Assembly: GCF_032678705.1 (NCBI RefSeq)
Contig: NZ_JAVTSS010000001.1
Location: 744,001-808,000 of the forward strand
DNA length: 64,000 nt
Direction: 5' to 3'
From: Pedobacter frigiditerrae
GTDB taxonomy: Bacteria; Bacteroidota; Bacteroidia; Sphingobacteriales; Sphingobacteriaceae
Shown piece after piece: positions 1 through 8,428 of the stretch. Numbering within the stretch: the stretch's first letter is position 1; the number at the start of each line of letters is the position of its first letter. Under the pieces are notes generated by a model, which had not been told where the DNA came from, ran no database searches, and saw nothing but the letters and a program-made list of their open reading frames with translations. The position numbers and the translations under genes were made by a program.

Positions 1-27
1 TTTTAATTTGAAATTTGATATACAATA

Positions 28-1527
28 ATGATTCTATCTAAAGCAAATCTTAACCTTATCACTAAGGAAGATGTGATTGTGCCATCTGCAAATATTTTCG
101 AACTTCCAGAAAAAGTATTGCAATTCGGAACTGGAGTTTTACTACGTGGCTTACCCGATTATTTTATAGATAAAGCAAATAAACAAGGTGTTTTTAACGG
201 GAGAGTTGCTGTTGTAAAATCAACAAGTGGCGCTACAACCGAATTTGATGAACAAGATTCATTATATACGCTTTGCGTTAGAGGTATAGAAAATGGTCAA
301 CCAGTTTCTCAAAATATCATTTCATCAGCAATAAGTAGGGTAATTTCTGCTAACGATGACTGGAATGCCATTCTTGAAATTGCAAAATCAAAAGACTTAT
401 CGATTATTGTTTCAAATACTACCGAAGTTGGTATCCAGTTAGTAAACGAAAGTATTGACCAGAATCCGCCTGTTTCTTTTCCTGCTAAAGTATTGGCTGT
501 TTTACACGAGAGATTTAAAGCTTTAGGTGCGATAAATAGTGGCTTAGTTATCGTTGCAACAGAGTTGATACCAGATAACGGTAAAAAATTGGGTTCAATA
601 GTACTAGAGTTAGCTAAATTTAATAATCTAGGGGATGATTTCATTTTATGGTTACAAAATGAAAATAAGTTCTGTAATTCATTGGTTGATAGAATTGTAC
701 CGGGTAAACCTGATGCTGCAACCTTAGCTAACTTACAAGATGAACTGGGCTATACAGATAATTTATTATCTATGAGCGAGCCTTATAGTTTATGGGCAAT
801 CGAAGGTGGTGCTAAAGTAGCAGAAGCATTATCTTTTGCTAAAGTAGATAGTGGTGTTGTTATTGCTGAAGACATAGAAATTTATAGAGAATTAAAAGTT
901 CGCTTATTAAACGGAACACATACTTTAAGTTCAGGAATTGCATTTCTATCAGGTATAGATACTGTTAAAAAAGCAATGACAAATGAGCAAATTAAAACTT
1001 ACATAGAGGTTTTAATGAGAAACGAAATTGGTCCGGCTATTCCTTACCAAGTTACAGAAGAGCAAACTACAGCATTTGCAGGTACTGTTAAAGACCGTTT
1101 CGCCAATCCTTCAATCGAACATTTGTGGATTAATATCACTTTTCAGTATACAATGAAAATGAAAATCCGCATTTTGCCATTGTTGCTTAATCATTATAAA
1201 TTGTTCAACAATGTTCCAGAAAATATCGCCTTTGGCTTTGCAGCCTACTTAACTTTTATGAAAGTAGCTAACGAAAAAGATGGTAAATATTATGGTTCTT
1301 ATAATGGTATCGATTATTTAATTACTGATGATAGTGCAAGTTATTTAAACAATATCTTATCATCAGATAGTTCAGATTATCCATCGGCTGTGCTAAGCGA
1401 TGTAGATTTCTGGAAAACAGATTTAAATTCATTGCCTTGTTTTACCCAAGCTGTAAGCGAAAAATACGAAGCAATTGCCAAAATCGGCATTGCAGATGCT
1501 CTAGTGAAATTAAACTCTTCTAATTAA
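28..1527 (+). CDS. uxaB: Tagaturonate reductase (altronate oxidoreductase)
   Basis: A 499-residue cytosolic NAD-dependent oxidoreductase of the polyol-specific long-chain dehydrogenase family. It reduces D-tagaturonate to D-altronate in galacturonate catabolism. The nucleotide-binding segment FGTGVLLRG lies near residues 33-41, and the family motif LNGTHT is near residue 295. Length matches UxaB enzymes (about 480-500). It opens the hexuronate cluster; uxaA follows after 43 bases, so the two are probably co-transcribed. Only 27 bases upstream are visible, so the promoter and any regulator gene lie outside. The related fructuronate reductase of the same family (E. coli UxuB type) is the main alternative, but the uxaA and uxaC neighbours favour UxaB. 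Confidence 0.9.
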   Translation: MILSKANLNLITKEDVIVPSANIFELPEKVLQFGTGVLLRGLPDYFIDKANKQGVFNGRVAVVKSTSGATTEFDEQDSLYTLCVRGIENGQPVSQNIISSAISRVISANDDWNAILEIAKSKDLSIIVSNTTEVGIQLVNESIDQNPPVSFPAKVLAVLHERFKALGAINSGLVIVATELIPDNGKKLGSIVLELAKFNNLGDDFILWLQNENKFCNSLVDRIVPGKPDAATLANLQDELGYTDNLLSMSEPYSLWAIEGGAKVAEALSFAKVDSGVVIAEDIEIYRELKVRLLNGTHTLSSGIAFLSGIDTVKKAMTNEQIKTYIEVLMRNEIGPAIPYQVTEEQTTAFAGTVKDRFANPSIEHLWINITFQYTMKMKIRILPLLLNHYKLFNNVPENIAFGFAAYLTFMKVANEKDGKYYGSYNGIDYLITDDSASYLNNILSSDSSDYPSAVLSDVDFWKTDLNSLPCFTQAVSEKYEAIAKIGIADALVKLNSSN

Positions 1528-1570
1528 TTTAACTAACTTAAACCTTTCAAAAAAAGAAAGTAGAATAGAT

Positions 1571-3214
1571 ATGAAACAACAGGTTCTAAAAGTCCATCCA
1601 CAAGATAATGTGCTTGTCGCTTTAACCGATTTAAAAGCTGGTCAAACAGTAAACTACCAAGGAGTCGATTATGTTTTAGTAGATGATATCGACGCTAAAC
1701 ATAAGTTTTACATGACCGATATGAATGCGGGCGATGAAGTAAGTATGTACGGAACTTTAGTTGGTAAAGTACAATTTACGGTAAGAGCTGGTTCTGTAAT
1801 GAATACTGATAATTTAAAACACGCCGCTGCTCCTTATGAGTTTCGACCTTATCATTACAGTTGGCAAGCTCCAGATGTTTCGAAATTTGAAGGAAGAACT
1901 TTTAATGGTTACCATCGCTCAGATGGCAAAGTTGGAACGGCTAATTACTGGTTATTTATTCCAACCGTATTCTGCGAAAATCGCAACTTAGATGTAATTC
2001 GTGAAGCTTTACATAATGAACTTGGTTATGCAGTAACCGAAAAATACAAATCTTATACACACCAATTAGTTGAAGCTTTTCAAAATGGAGTTGATATTTC
2101 GACTTTAGATGCTCCACTATCTTTTGAGGGTGTAAGACATAATAGGCCATTTAAAAATATCGATGGGATTAAATTTTTAAACCATCAAGGTGGATGTGGC
2201 GGCATTAGACAAGATGCTGCTGTTTTAAGTAAGTTGTTAGCAGCTTATGCAGACCATCCTAATGTGGCTGGAGTTACTGTTTTAAGTTTAGGCTGCCAAA
2301 ATTTACAAGTTCAAGATTTTACCAAAGATTTAAAAGAGCGCAATCCAAATTTCGATAAACCTCTTTTCATATTTGAGCAACAACAATCGCAAAGCGAAGA
2401 GAATATGATTGCGTTGGCCATCAAAAAAACTTTTGAAGGTTTAGTAGAAGCTAATAAAATTGAACGTCAACCTGCTCCTTTGAGCAAAATGAATGTTGGT
2501 GTTAAATGTGGTGGTAGCGATGGATTTAGTGGTATTTCTGCAAATCCAGCAGTTGGCTATTGCTCAGATTTATTGGTAGGCTTAGGTGCAACAGTTTTGT
2601 TGGCTGAGTTTCCAGAATTATGCGGTGCAGAGCAAGACTTAATTGATAGAACTAAAGATGAAGCTGCTGCGAAGAAATTCATTAGTTTGATGGGTGCGTA
2701 TAGTCAAGCAGCAGAAAATGCTGGTTCTGGTTTTCACATGAACCCATCTCCAGGAAACATCAAAGACGGTTTAATTACTGATGCGATAAAAAGTAATGGT
2801 GCAGCAAAAAAAGGTGGAACATCTCCGGTAGAAGATGTTTTAGACTATACTGAACCAAGTACAAAACACGGTTTAAATTTAGTTTGTACGCCAGGTAATG
2901 ATGTAGAAGCTACTACGGGTAAAGCTGCAAGTGGTGCAACTTTAATTTTGTTTACTACAGGATTGGGAACGCCAACAGGAAACCCAGTTTGTCCGGTAAT
3001 TAAAGTTTCTACCAATAATGCTTTAACCAAAAGAATGGGCGATATTATCGATATTAATACAGGGCCAGTAATTGAAGGCGAAAAAACCATTGAAGAAATG
3101 GGCGAAGATATTTTAGAATATTGTATTAAAGCTGCCAGTGGCGAAGTAATCCCTAAATCAGTTTTACTAAATCAAGATGATTTTATTCCTTGGAAAAGAG
3201 GGGTTTCTTTATAG
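1571..3214 (+). CDS. uxaA: Altronate dehydratase
   Basis: A 547-residue cytosolic enzyme that dehydrates D-altronate to 2-keto-3-deoxygluconate (KDG). The N-terminal 95 residues form a SAF-type domain and the rest is the altronate/galactarate dehydratase catalytic domain, so both parts that are sometimes separate are fused here. Conserved stretches include GGCGGIRQDAA near residue 208 and KCGGSDGFSG near residue 313, with cysteines likely to bind the catalytic metal. It is the second gene of the cluster, and a REP-like element separates it from kduI. Galactarate dehydratase is the nearest alternative, disfavoured by the context. Confidence 0.93.
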   Translation: MKQQVLKVHPQDNVLVALTDLKAGQTVNYQGVDYVLVDDIDAKHKFYMTDMNAGDEVSMYGTLVGKVQFTVRAGSVMNTDNLKHAAAPYEFRPYHYSWQAPDVSKFEGRTFNGYHRSDGKVGTANYWLFIPTVFCENRNLDVIREALHNELGYAVTEKYKSYTHQLVEAFQNGVDISTLDAPLSFEGVRHNRPFKNIDGIKFLNHQGGCGGIRQDAAVLSKLLAAYADHPNVAGVTVLSLGCQNLQVQDFTKDLKERNPNFDKPLFIFEQQQSQSEENMIALAIKKTFEGLVEANKIERQPAPLSKMNVGVKCGGSDGFSGISANPAVGYCSDLLVGLGATVLLAEFPELCGAEQDLIDRTKDEAAAKKFISLMGAYSQAAENAGSGFHMNPSPGNIKDGLITDAIKSNGAAKKGGTSPVEDVLDYTEPSTKHGLNLVCTPGNDVEATTGKAASGATLILFTTGLGTPTGNPVCPVIKVSTNNALTKRMGDIIDINTGPVIEGEKTIEEMGEDILEYCIKAASGEVIPKSVLLNQDDFIPWKRGVSL

Positions 3215-3223
3215 TACATAAAC

Positions 3224-3319
3224 CGTCATATCGAACGCAGCGAAGCGAGGAGATATCTGGTCTGACAATGCACAGAACAAAAGAGATTTCTCTCGATGAA
3301 TTATCGGTTCGAAATGACG
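3224..3319. repeat. REP/MITE-like intergenic element
   Basis: A 96-base segment bounded by a 12-base inverted repeat with one mismatch (CGTCATATCGAA at 3224-3235 and TTCGAAATGACG at 3308-3319). It contains GAAGCGAGGAGATATC and GAGATTTCTC phrases typical of dispersed palindromic elements. An open frame runs through it into kduI, but that N-terminal extension is explained by the repeat rather than by coding. Confidence 0.6.
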
Positions 3320-3382
3320 AATAAAAAACAGAATGAAACCTGCGAAGCAAGCTTCATAACCGCTAAAAGCAATACAAACAAA

Positions 3383-4213
3383 ATGAAAATTATACAACAC
3401 GTACACTCAGAAGATTTTAAAACCTACGGAACTGATAAAATCAGAGAAAGATTTTTATTAGATGGATTGAAAGAGAAAAACAAAACCAATTTTGTTTATG
3501 CTCATTACGATAGAATGGTTACTGGTTTAATTACGCCAACAACCGAAATAGTGCCTTTAGGTACATATGATATTTTACGTGCAGATTTCTTTTTAGAAAG
3601 AAGAGAAATGGGCGTAATTAATGTGGGCGGTCCTGGAACAATTGAAGCAGATGGTACAACATACAATTTAGCTAAACTAGATTGTTTATATATGGGTAAA
3701 GGTGTAAAAGATGTAAAGTTCAGTAGCAAAAATGCTGATGAACCTGCTGTGTTTTACATTTTATCTGCGCCAGCTCACGCTACTTATCCAACAACTTTCT
3801 TAAAAAATGCTGATGCTTTTTCTGCACAATTAGGAAGTGTAGAAACTGCTAACGAACGTAGAATTATTCGTTACATTCACAAAGATGGAATTCAGAGTTG
3901 CCAACTAGTAATGGGATTAACCATTCTTTCTACTGGAAGTGTTTGGAATACTATTCCACCTCATACTCATGATCGTAGAATGGAAGTTTATTTCTATTTT
4001 GATGTTGATGAAGAACACAGAGTTTTCCATTACATGGGCGAGCCACAAGAAACTCGTCACATCATTGTAGCTAATCACGAAGCGGTTTTATCTCCAACTT
4101 GGAGCATTCACGCAGGTAGTGGAACTAAAAATTACAGCTTTATTTGGGGTATGGCAGGAGAAAACCTTGACTATGCCGATATGGATACATTTGGAGTAAA
4201 AGAACTTAAATAG
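3383..4213 (+). CDS. kduI: 5-keto-4-deoxyuronate isomerase
   Basis: A 276-residue cupin-type metalloenzyme that converts 5-keto-4-deoxyuronate (DKI) to 2,5-diketo-3-deoxygluconate (DKII), a step in the use of unsaturated uronates from pectin or other uronic polymers. Likely metal ligands are His194, His196, Glu201 and His243; they sit two residues earlier than the E. coli KduI ligands as I remember them, which supports this start. An upstream ATG at 3296 in the same frame would add 29 residues encoded by a REP-like repeat, so I rejected it. A KduD-type or UxuB-type dehydrogenase follows, so it links polysaccharide lyase products to the KDG pathway. Confidence 0.93.
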   Translation: MKIIQHVHSEDFKTYGTDKIRERFLLDGLKEKNKTNFVYAHYDRMVTGLITPTTEIVPLGTYDILRADFFLERREMGVINVGGPGTIEADGTTYNLAKLDCLYMGKGVKDVKFSSKNADEPAVFYILSAPAHATYPTTFLKNADAFSAQLGSVETANERRIIRYIHKDGIQSCQLVMGLTILSTGSVWNTIPPHTHDRRMEVYFYFDVDEEHRVFHYMGEPQETRHIIVANHEAVLSPTWSIHAGSGTKNYSFIWGMAGENLDYADMDTFGVKELK

Positions 4214-4221
4214 AACACGTG

Positions 4222-4253
4222 CGTCATTGCGAGGAGGCACGACGAAGCAATCT
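4222..4253. repeat. REP-like half element
   Basis: The sequence CGTCATTGCGAGGAGGCACG followed by ACGAAGCAATCT is a dispersed bacterial intergenic repeat type. Only one arm is seen here, in the gap between kduI and the SDR gene, so it is probably a decayed copy. Confidence 0.45.
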
Positions 4254-4371
4254 GCTTAGAGGGGTGGGCAATTGATAATTTAGTAATAATGTTTCGTGGA
4301 AACACGAACCAAGGCGTAGAATAGAATAGATGCATTGGTTTGTGTCTTCACGAACCAAAAAATAAACAAAA

Positions 4372-5187
4372 ATGGAACAATCATTTTCTTTAGAAGGAAA
4401 AGTAATCGTAGTAACAGGCGGAACAGGAATTTTAGGTAATTCTTTCGTTAACGCAATTGTTGAAGCTGGTGGTGCAGTTGGTATTTTAGGTAGAAATGCT
4501 GATATCGCAAACGAAAGAGCTGATGCAATTAACAAAAATGGTGGAAAAGCAATCGCTTTAATTGCTGATGCTATGGATGAAGAGCAGTTAATTGCTGCCA
4601 GAGAAAAAATTATTGCTGCTTTTGGTAAAATTGATGGTTTAGTAAATGCGGCTGGTGGTAATATGCCAGATGGTGTTTTACAACCAGAAGAAAGCGTTTT
4701 CAAAATGAAAATGGATGGAATGAAAAAAGTGTTAGACCTAAATTTATGGGGAACACTTATCCCAACTCAAATTTTTGGAGAAGCAATTGCAGAAACTGGA
4801 AGAGGAAGTATTGTAAATATTTCTTCAATGAATTCTAAAAAAGCAGTAACCAAGGTATTAGGTTATAACATGGGTAAAGCTGCTGTTGATTGTTACACAC
4901 AATGGTTTGCTGTAGAATTGGCAAATCGTTATGGCGATAAAATTAGAATGAATGCTTTAGCTCCAGGCTTTTTCTTAACTGAACAAAATAGAAATCTATT
5001 AACTACACCAGATGGTGGTTTTACACCTCGCGGCCAGTCGGTAATTAAACAAACTCCTTTCAAACGTTTCGGCGACCCAGATGAATTAAAAGGTGCTTTA
5101 GTTTGGCTATTGAGCGATGCATCTCAGTTTGTTACTGGCGCAATGATTTGCGTAGATGGTGGCTTCTCTATTTTTAGTGGGGTATAA
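4372..5187 (+). CDS. SDR oxidoreductase, mannonate (UxuB-type) or KduD-like
   Basis: A 271-residue short-chain dehydrogenase. The Rossmann motif TGGTGILG is near residues 16-23, NAAG near 90, the catalytic Ser in NISSMNS near 144-150 and YNMGK carries the Tyr and Lys. The segment APGFFLTEQNR resembles the SDR-type D-mannonate oxidoreductases (fructuronate reductase, Bacillus UxuB/YjmF type, about 278 residues). However, it directly follows kduI, and KduD (2-deoxy-gluconate/DKII dehydrogenase) is also an SDR. Both roles are plausible: DKII to KDG, or fructuronate to mannonate. No uxuA lies in the window to consume mannonate, which leaves the choice open. Cytosolic. Confidence 0.8.
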   Translation: MEQSFSLEGKVIVVTGGTGILGNSFVNAIVEAGGAVGILGRNADIANERADAINKNGGKAIALIADAMDEEQLIAAREKIIAAFGKIDGLVNAAGGNMPDGVLQPEESVFKMKMDGMKKVLDLNLWGTLIPTQIFGEAIAETGRGSIVNISSMNSKKAVTKVLGYNMGKAAVDCYTQWFAVELANRYGDKIRMNALAPGFFLTEQNRNLLTTPDGGFTPRGQSVIKQTPFKRFGDPDELKGALVWLLSDASQFVTGAMICVDGGFSIFSGV

Positions 5188-5192
5188 AAAGC

Positions 5193-5240
5193 TAATGGTC
5201 AATGGTTAATAGCTATGTCTATTAACCATCAACTATTAAC
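5193..5240. repeat. Intergenic word repeat with 11-bp inverted arms
   Basis: ATGGTTAATAG (5202-5212) pairs perfectly with CTATTAACCAT (5219-5229) around a 6-base loop. The phrase 'atggt(c/t)aat' is repeated on each arm. There is no T-run, so it may be an mRNA hairpin between cistrons rather than a terminator. The same vocabulary recurs at 37935-37993. Confidence 0.6.
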
Positions 5241-5281
5241 TCGAAAAACAAAGAACATAAATTAAAAAATATAATCACCCA

Positions 5282-6682
5282 GTGAAAAACTTTTTAGACG
5301 AGAACTTTTTATTGCAAACAGAAACAGCACAAACGTTGTACCACGAGTTTGCAAAGGATATGCCGATTATTGATTACCATAATCACTTAATGCCAGACCA
5401 AATTGCGCAAGACAAAAACTTTGAGAACATTACTCAAGTTTGGCTTTACGGCGACCATTACAAATGGAGAGCAATGCGATCTAACGGTGTTGATGAATAT
5501 TACATCACTGGTGCTGCTTCTGATTGGGAGAAATTTGAAAAATGGGCAGAAACCGTTCCGTATACATTAAGAAATCCACTTTATCACTGGACACATTTAG
5601 AGTTGCAACGTTATTTCGGCATTCACGAAGTATTATCTTCCGCCAATGCGAAAAAAATATACGATGAGTGTAATGCCAAATTACAAACCAAAGAGTATAG
5701 CGTACAAGGTTTATTGCGCAAAATGAACGTGAAAACTTTATGTACAACTGATGACCCTTTGGATAATTTGGAATATCATCAACAAATAAAAAATAGCAAT
5801 GCTGATGTAGTTGTTTTGCCAGCCTTTAGGCCAGACAAAGCAATGAACGCTGATGATGTTGCAGGTTTAAATACTTACATAGATAAATTGGCTGCCTTAA
5901 CGGGAACAGCAATTGCTGATTATGATACTTATTTGTCAGCGTTAAAATCTCGTCACGATTACTTTGCCGAAAATGGCGCATCAGTTTCTGACCATGGCCT
6001 AGAGCAAATTTATGCTGAAGATTTTACGGATGAAGAAATCAAATCTATTTTCTTAAAGATTAGAAATAAGGAAGCGATAAGTTTAGAAGAGAATTTGAAA
6101 TTCAAATCGGCTATGCTTTTTCAATTTGCACTTTGGGACCACGAAAAAGGATGGGTTCAACAATTTCATTTAGGTGCAATTCGTAATAATAACGATCGTT
6201 TATTAACTTCTCTAGGCCCAGATACAGGATTTGATTCTATAGGAGATTTCCCACAAGGAAAAGCATTATCTAAATTTTTAAACAAATTGGATTTGGATAA
6301 TAAATTGGCAAAAACCATTTTATATAACTTAAATCCGGCAGATAATGAATTATTTGCAACAATGATTGGTAATTACCAAGATGGTACCGTTGCTGGTAAA
6401 GTACAATGGGGTTCTGGATGGTGGTTTTTAGACCAAAAGCAAGGGATGATTAACCAAATTAATGCCTTATCTAATTTAGGTTTATTGAGCCAGTTTGTGG
6501 GGATGTTAACTGACTCTAGAAGTTTCCTTTCTTACCCTCGTCACGAATATTTTAGACGTATTTTATGTGATTTATTCGGTACTGATGTAGAAAACGGAGA
6601 ATTGCCTTACGATAAAGAATGGTTAGGAAAAGTAATCCAGAATATCTGTTTTAATAATGCTAAAACCTATTTCAATTTCTAA
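5282..6682 (+). CDS. uxaC: Glucuronate/galacturonate isomerase
   Basis: A 466-residue amidohydrolase-superfamily isomerase. It converts D-glucuronate to fructuronate and D-galacturonate to tagaturonate, the entry step of the pathway. The metal-binding motif DYHNHL places His33 and His35 near the N-terminus, and length fits the family (about 470). The start codon is GTG; the N-terminus KNFLDENFLLQTETAQTLYH aligns well with the E. coli protein, so no later ATG is needed. kdgK begins 2 bases after the stop, consistent with tight coupling. Confidence 0.95.
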   Translation: MKNFLDENFLLQTETAQTLYHEFAKDMPIIDYHNHLMPDQIAQDKNFENITQVWLYGDHYKWRAMRSNGVDEYYITGAASDWEKFEKWAETVPYTLRNPLYHWTHLELQRYFGIHEVLSSANAKKIYDECNAKLQTKEYSVQGLLRKMNVKTLCTTDDPLDNLEYHQQIKNSNADVVVLPAFRPDKAMNADDVAGLNTYIDKLAALTGTAIADYDTYLSALKSRHDYFAENGASVSDHGLEQIYAEDFTDEEIKSIFLKIRNKEAISLEENLKFKSAMLFQFALWDHEKGWVQQFHLGAIRNNNDRLLTSLGPDTGFDSIGDFPQGKALSKFLNKLDLDNKLAKTILYNLNPADNELFATMIGNYQDGTVAGKVQWGSGWWFLDQKQGMINQINALSNLGLLSQFVGMLTDSRSFLSYPRHEYFRRILCDLFGTDVENGELPYDKEWLGKVIQNICFNNAKTYFNF

Positions 6683-6684
6683 TT

Positions 6685-7701
6685 ATGGGTAAAGTTTTAA
6701 GTTTTGGTGAGCTTTTATTGCGTATTTGTCCAGATGGAGATGGAGAATGGCTAGCGGAAAATAAATTGCCTTTTTATGTTGGTGGAGCAGAATTAAATGT
6801 TGCAACAGCATTGGCTTTGTGGGATATCCCTTCAGCATATTTTACCGCTTTACCTGAGAATTTTATGTCTGAGCAAATCATCAGTTATATGGATGCTCGA
6901 GATATTGACACTTCTAAAATTCATCACGGAGGCGATAGAATAGGTTTATATTATTTGCCAAAAGGAAAAGACTTAAAAAATGCAGGTGTAATTTACGATA
7001 GGGCAAATTCTGCTTTTGCAACGTTGCAAACTGGAGCTATCGACTGGGATAAAGTATTAGATGGTGTAACTTGGTTTCATTTCAGTGCCATTTGTCCAGC
7101 TTTAAATCAGGCAGCTGCCGATGTTTGTTTGGAAGCTGTAAAAGCAGCAAGTGAAAAGGGAATTACCATTTCTATCGACTTAAATTTCCGTGCTAAATTG
7201 TGGCAATATGGAAAACAACCTTCAGAAATTGTGCCTCAATTAGCTCAGTATTGCGATTTAATCATGGGTAATATTTGGGCAGCTGAAAAGATGTTGAACA
7301 TCCCTGTGCCAGAAGGTATTGTAGAAGCTGATGATAAAAATACTTATATTGAGCAAGCAAAAAAGACTTCGGAAGAAATTATAAAACAATATCCTAAATG
7401 TAAGTGGGTGGCAAATACTTTCCGCTTCGATTACAACCAAGGAATTAGATATTATACAGCACTTTATACAGCTAACGAACTATTAGTCTCAAAAGAATAT
7501 CTTTCTGAGAAAATTTTAGATAAAGTGGGTAGTGGCGACTGTTTCATGGCAGGTTTAATTTATGGTTTTTATCAAGGTAATAATCCTTTAGATACACTAG
7601 ACTTCGCCACAGCAGCAGCTTATAATAAATTATATATACCAAGCGATGCAACAACAGCAACAGTTGCAGACGTTAAAAAAACATTAGCAGAAAATGACTA
7701 A
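6685..7701 (+). CDS. kdgK: 2-keto-3-deoxygluconate kinase (PfkB family)
   Basis: A 338-residue sugar kinase of the PfkB/ribokinase family that phosphorylates KDG to KDPG. GGAELNVATALA near residue 33 is the family's N-terminal sugar-binding signature. The C-terminal motif DKVGSGDCFMAG carries the catalytic base at about Asp285 (GSGD instead of the common GAGD). It sits between uxaC and eda and overlaps eda by 8 bases, so translation is probably coupled. Another PfkB substrate is possible, but the context makes KDG very likely. Confidence 0.93.
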   Translation: MGKVLSFGELLLRICPDGDGEWLAENKLPFYVGGAELNVATALALWDIPSAYFTALPENFMSEQIISYMDARDIDTSKIHHGGDRIGLYYLPKGKDLKNAGVIYDRANSAFATLQTGAIDWDKVLDGVTWFHFSAICPALNQAAADVCLEAVKAASEKGITISIDLNFRAKLWQYGKQPSEIVPQLAQYCDLIMGNIWAAEKMLNIPVPEGIVEADDKNTYIEQAKKTSEEIIKQYPKCKWVANTFRFDYNQGIRYYTALYTANELLVSKEYLSEKILDKVGSGDCFMAGLIYGFYQGNNPLDTLDFATAAAYNKLYIPSDATTATVADVKKTLAEND

Positions 7702-8359
7702 GAATAAAGAAACTACAATTGCAGCAATTAAAACTCAGGGAATGTTGCCTCTTTTTTATTATGAAGATGCACAGGTAAGTTTAGAGATTGTTCGTGCTTT
7801 ATATAAAGGCGGTGTTCGTGTTTTCGAATATACAAATAGGGGCAAAGCTGCATTAGAAAATTTTCAGTTTTTAAAAGAAGCCTTAAAAACTGAAATGCAA
7901 GATTTATTTTTAGGAATTGGAACAATTAAAAATACAACAGAGGTTAAGGAGTTTTTAGCAGCTGGAGCAGATTTTATTGTTTGTCCGGTAGTAGATTTAG
8001 AAGTAGGTAAATTAACTCATGATGCTGGTTTATTATGGATTCCTGGATGTATGACACCTACAGAGATTAATATAGCTCATCAGTTTGGAGCAGGAATTAT
8101 TAAATTGTTTCCAGCTAATATTTTAGGGCCAGAATATCTATCATCAATTAAAGAGCTTTTCCAAGGTCAATTATTTGTGCCAACTGGCGGAGTAGAAATC
8201 GATGAAACCAATATTGACAACTGGTTTAAAGCCGGCGTTTGTGCAGTTGGAATGGGCAGTAAACTAGTAAGTAAAAAAATATTAGAAAATAAAGCTTATG
8301 ATGAATTACAGACTTTAACCACGAAAGCATTTGAAATCATCAATAAAGTAAAACCTTAA
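7694..8359 (+). CDS. eda: KDPG aldolase
   Basis: A 221-residue class I aldolase that splits 2-keto-3-deoxy-6-phosphogluconate into pyruvate and glyceraldehyde-3-phosphate. Schiff-base Lys137 lies in IIKLFPA and the acid/base Glu45 in VFEYTNRG, both at the expected spacing for Eda. PTGGVEIDETN near the C-terminus is the phosphate-binding loop region. It starts inside the end of kdgK. Some family members also act on 4-hydroxy-2-oxoglutarate, which the sequence alone cannot exclude. Confidence 0.95.
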   Translation: MTKNKETTIAAIKTQGMLPLFYYEDAQVSLEIVRALYKGGVRVFEYTNRGKAALENFQFLKEALKTEMQDLFLGIGTIKNTTEVKEFLAAGADFIVCPVVDLEVGKLTHDAGLLWIPGCMTPTEINIAHQFGAGIIKLFPANILGPEYLSSIKELFQGQLFVPTGGVEIDETNIDNWFKAGVCAVGMGSKLVSKKILENKAYDELQTLTTKAFEIINKVKP

Positions 8360-8428
8360 ACACAAATTTAACCAAATATTAAATCCTCCAATGTTCTGAG
8401 AAAGAATGTAGGGGTTAAACTAAAAATT

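Noticed and set aside
3209-3406. Minus-strand frame of 65 codons
   Set aside because: It lies over the REP-like element and the start of kduI.
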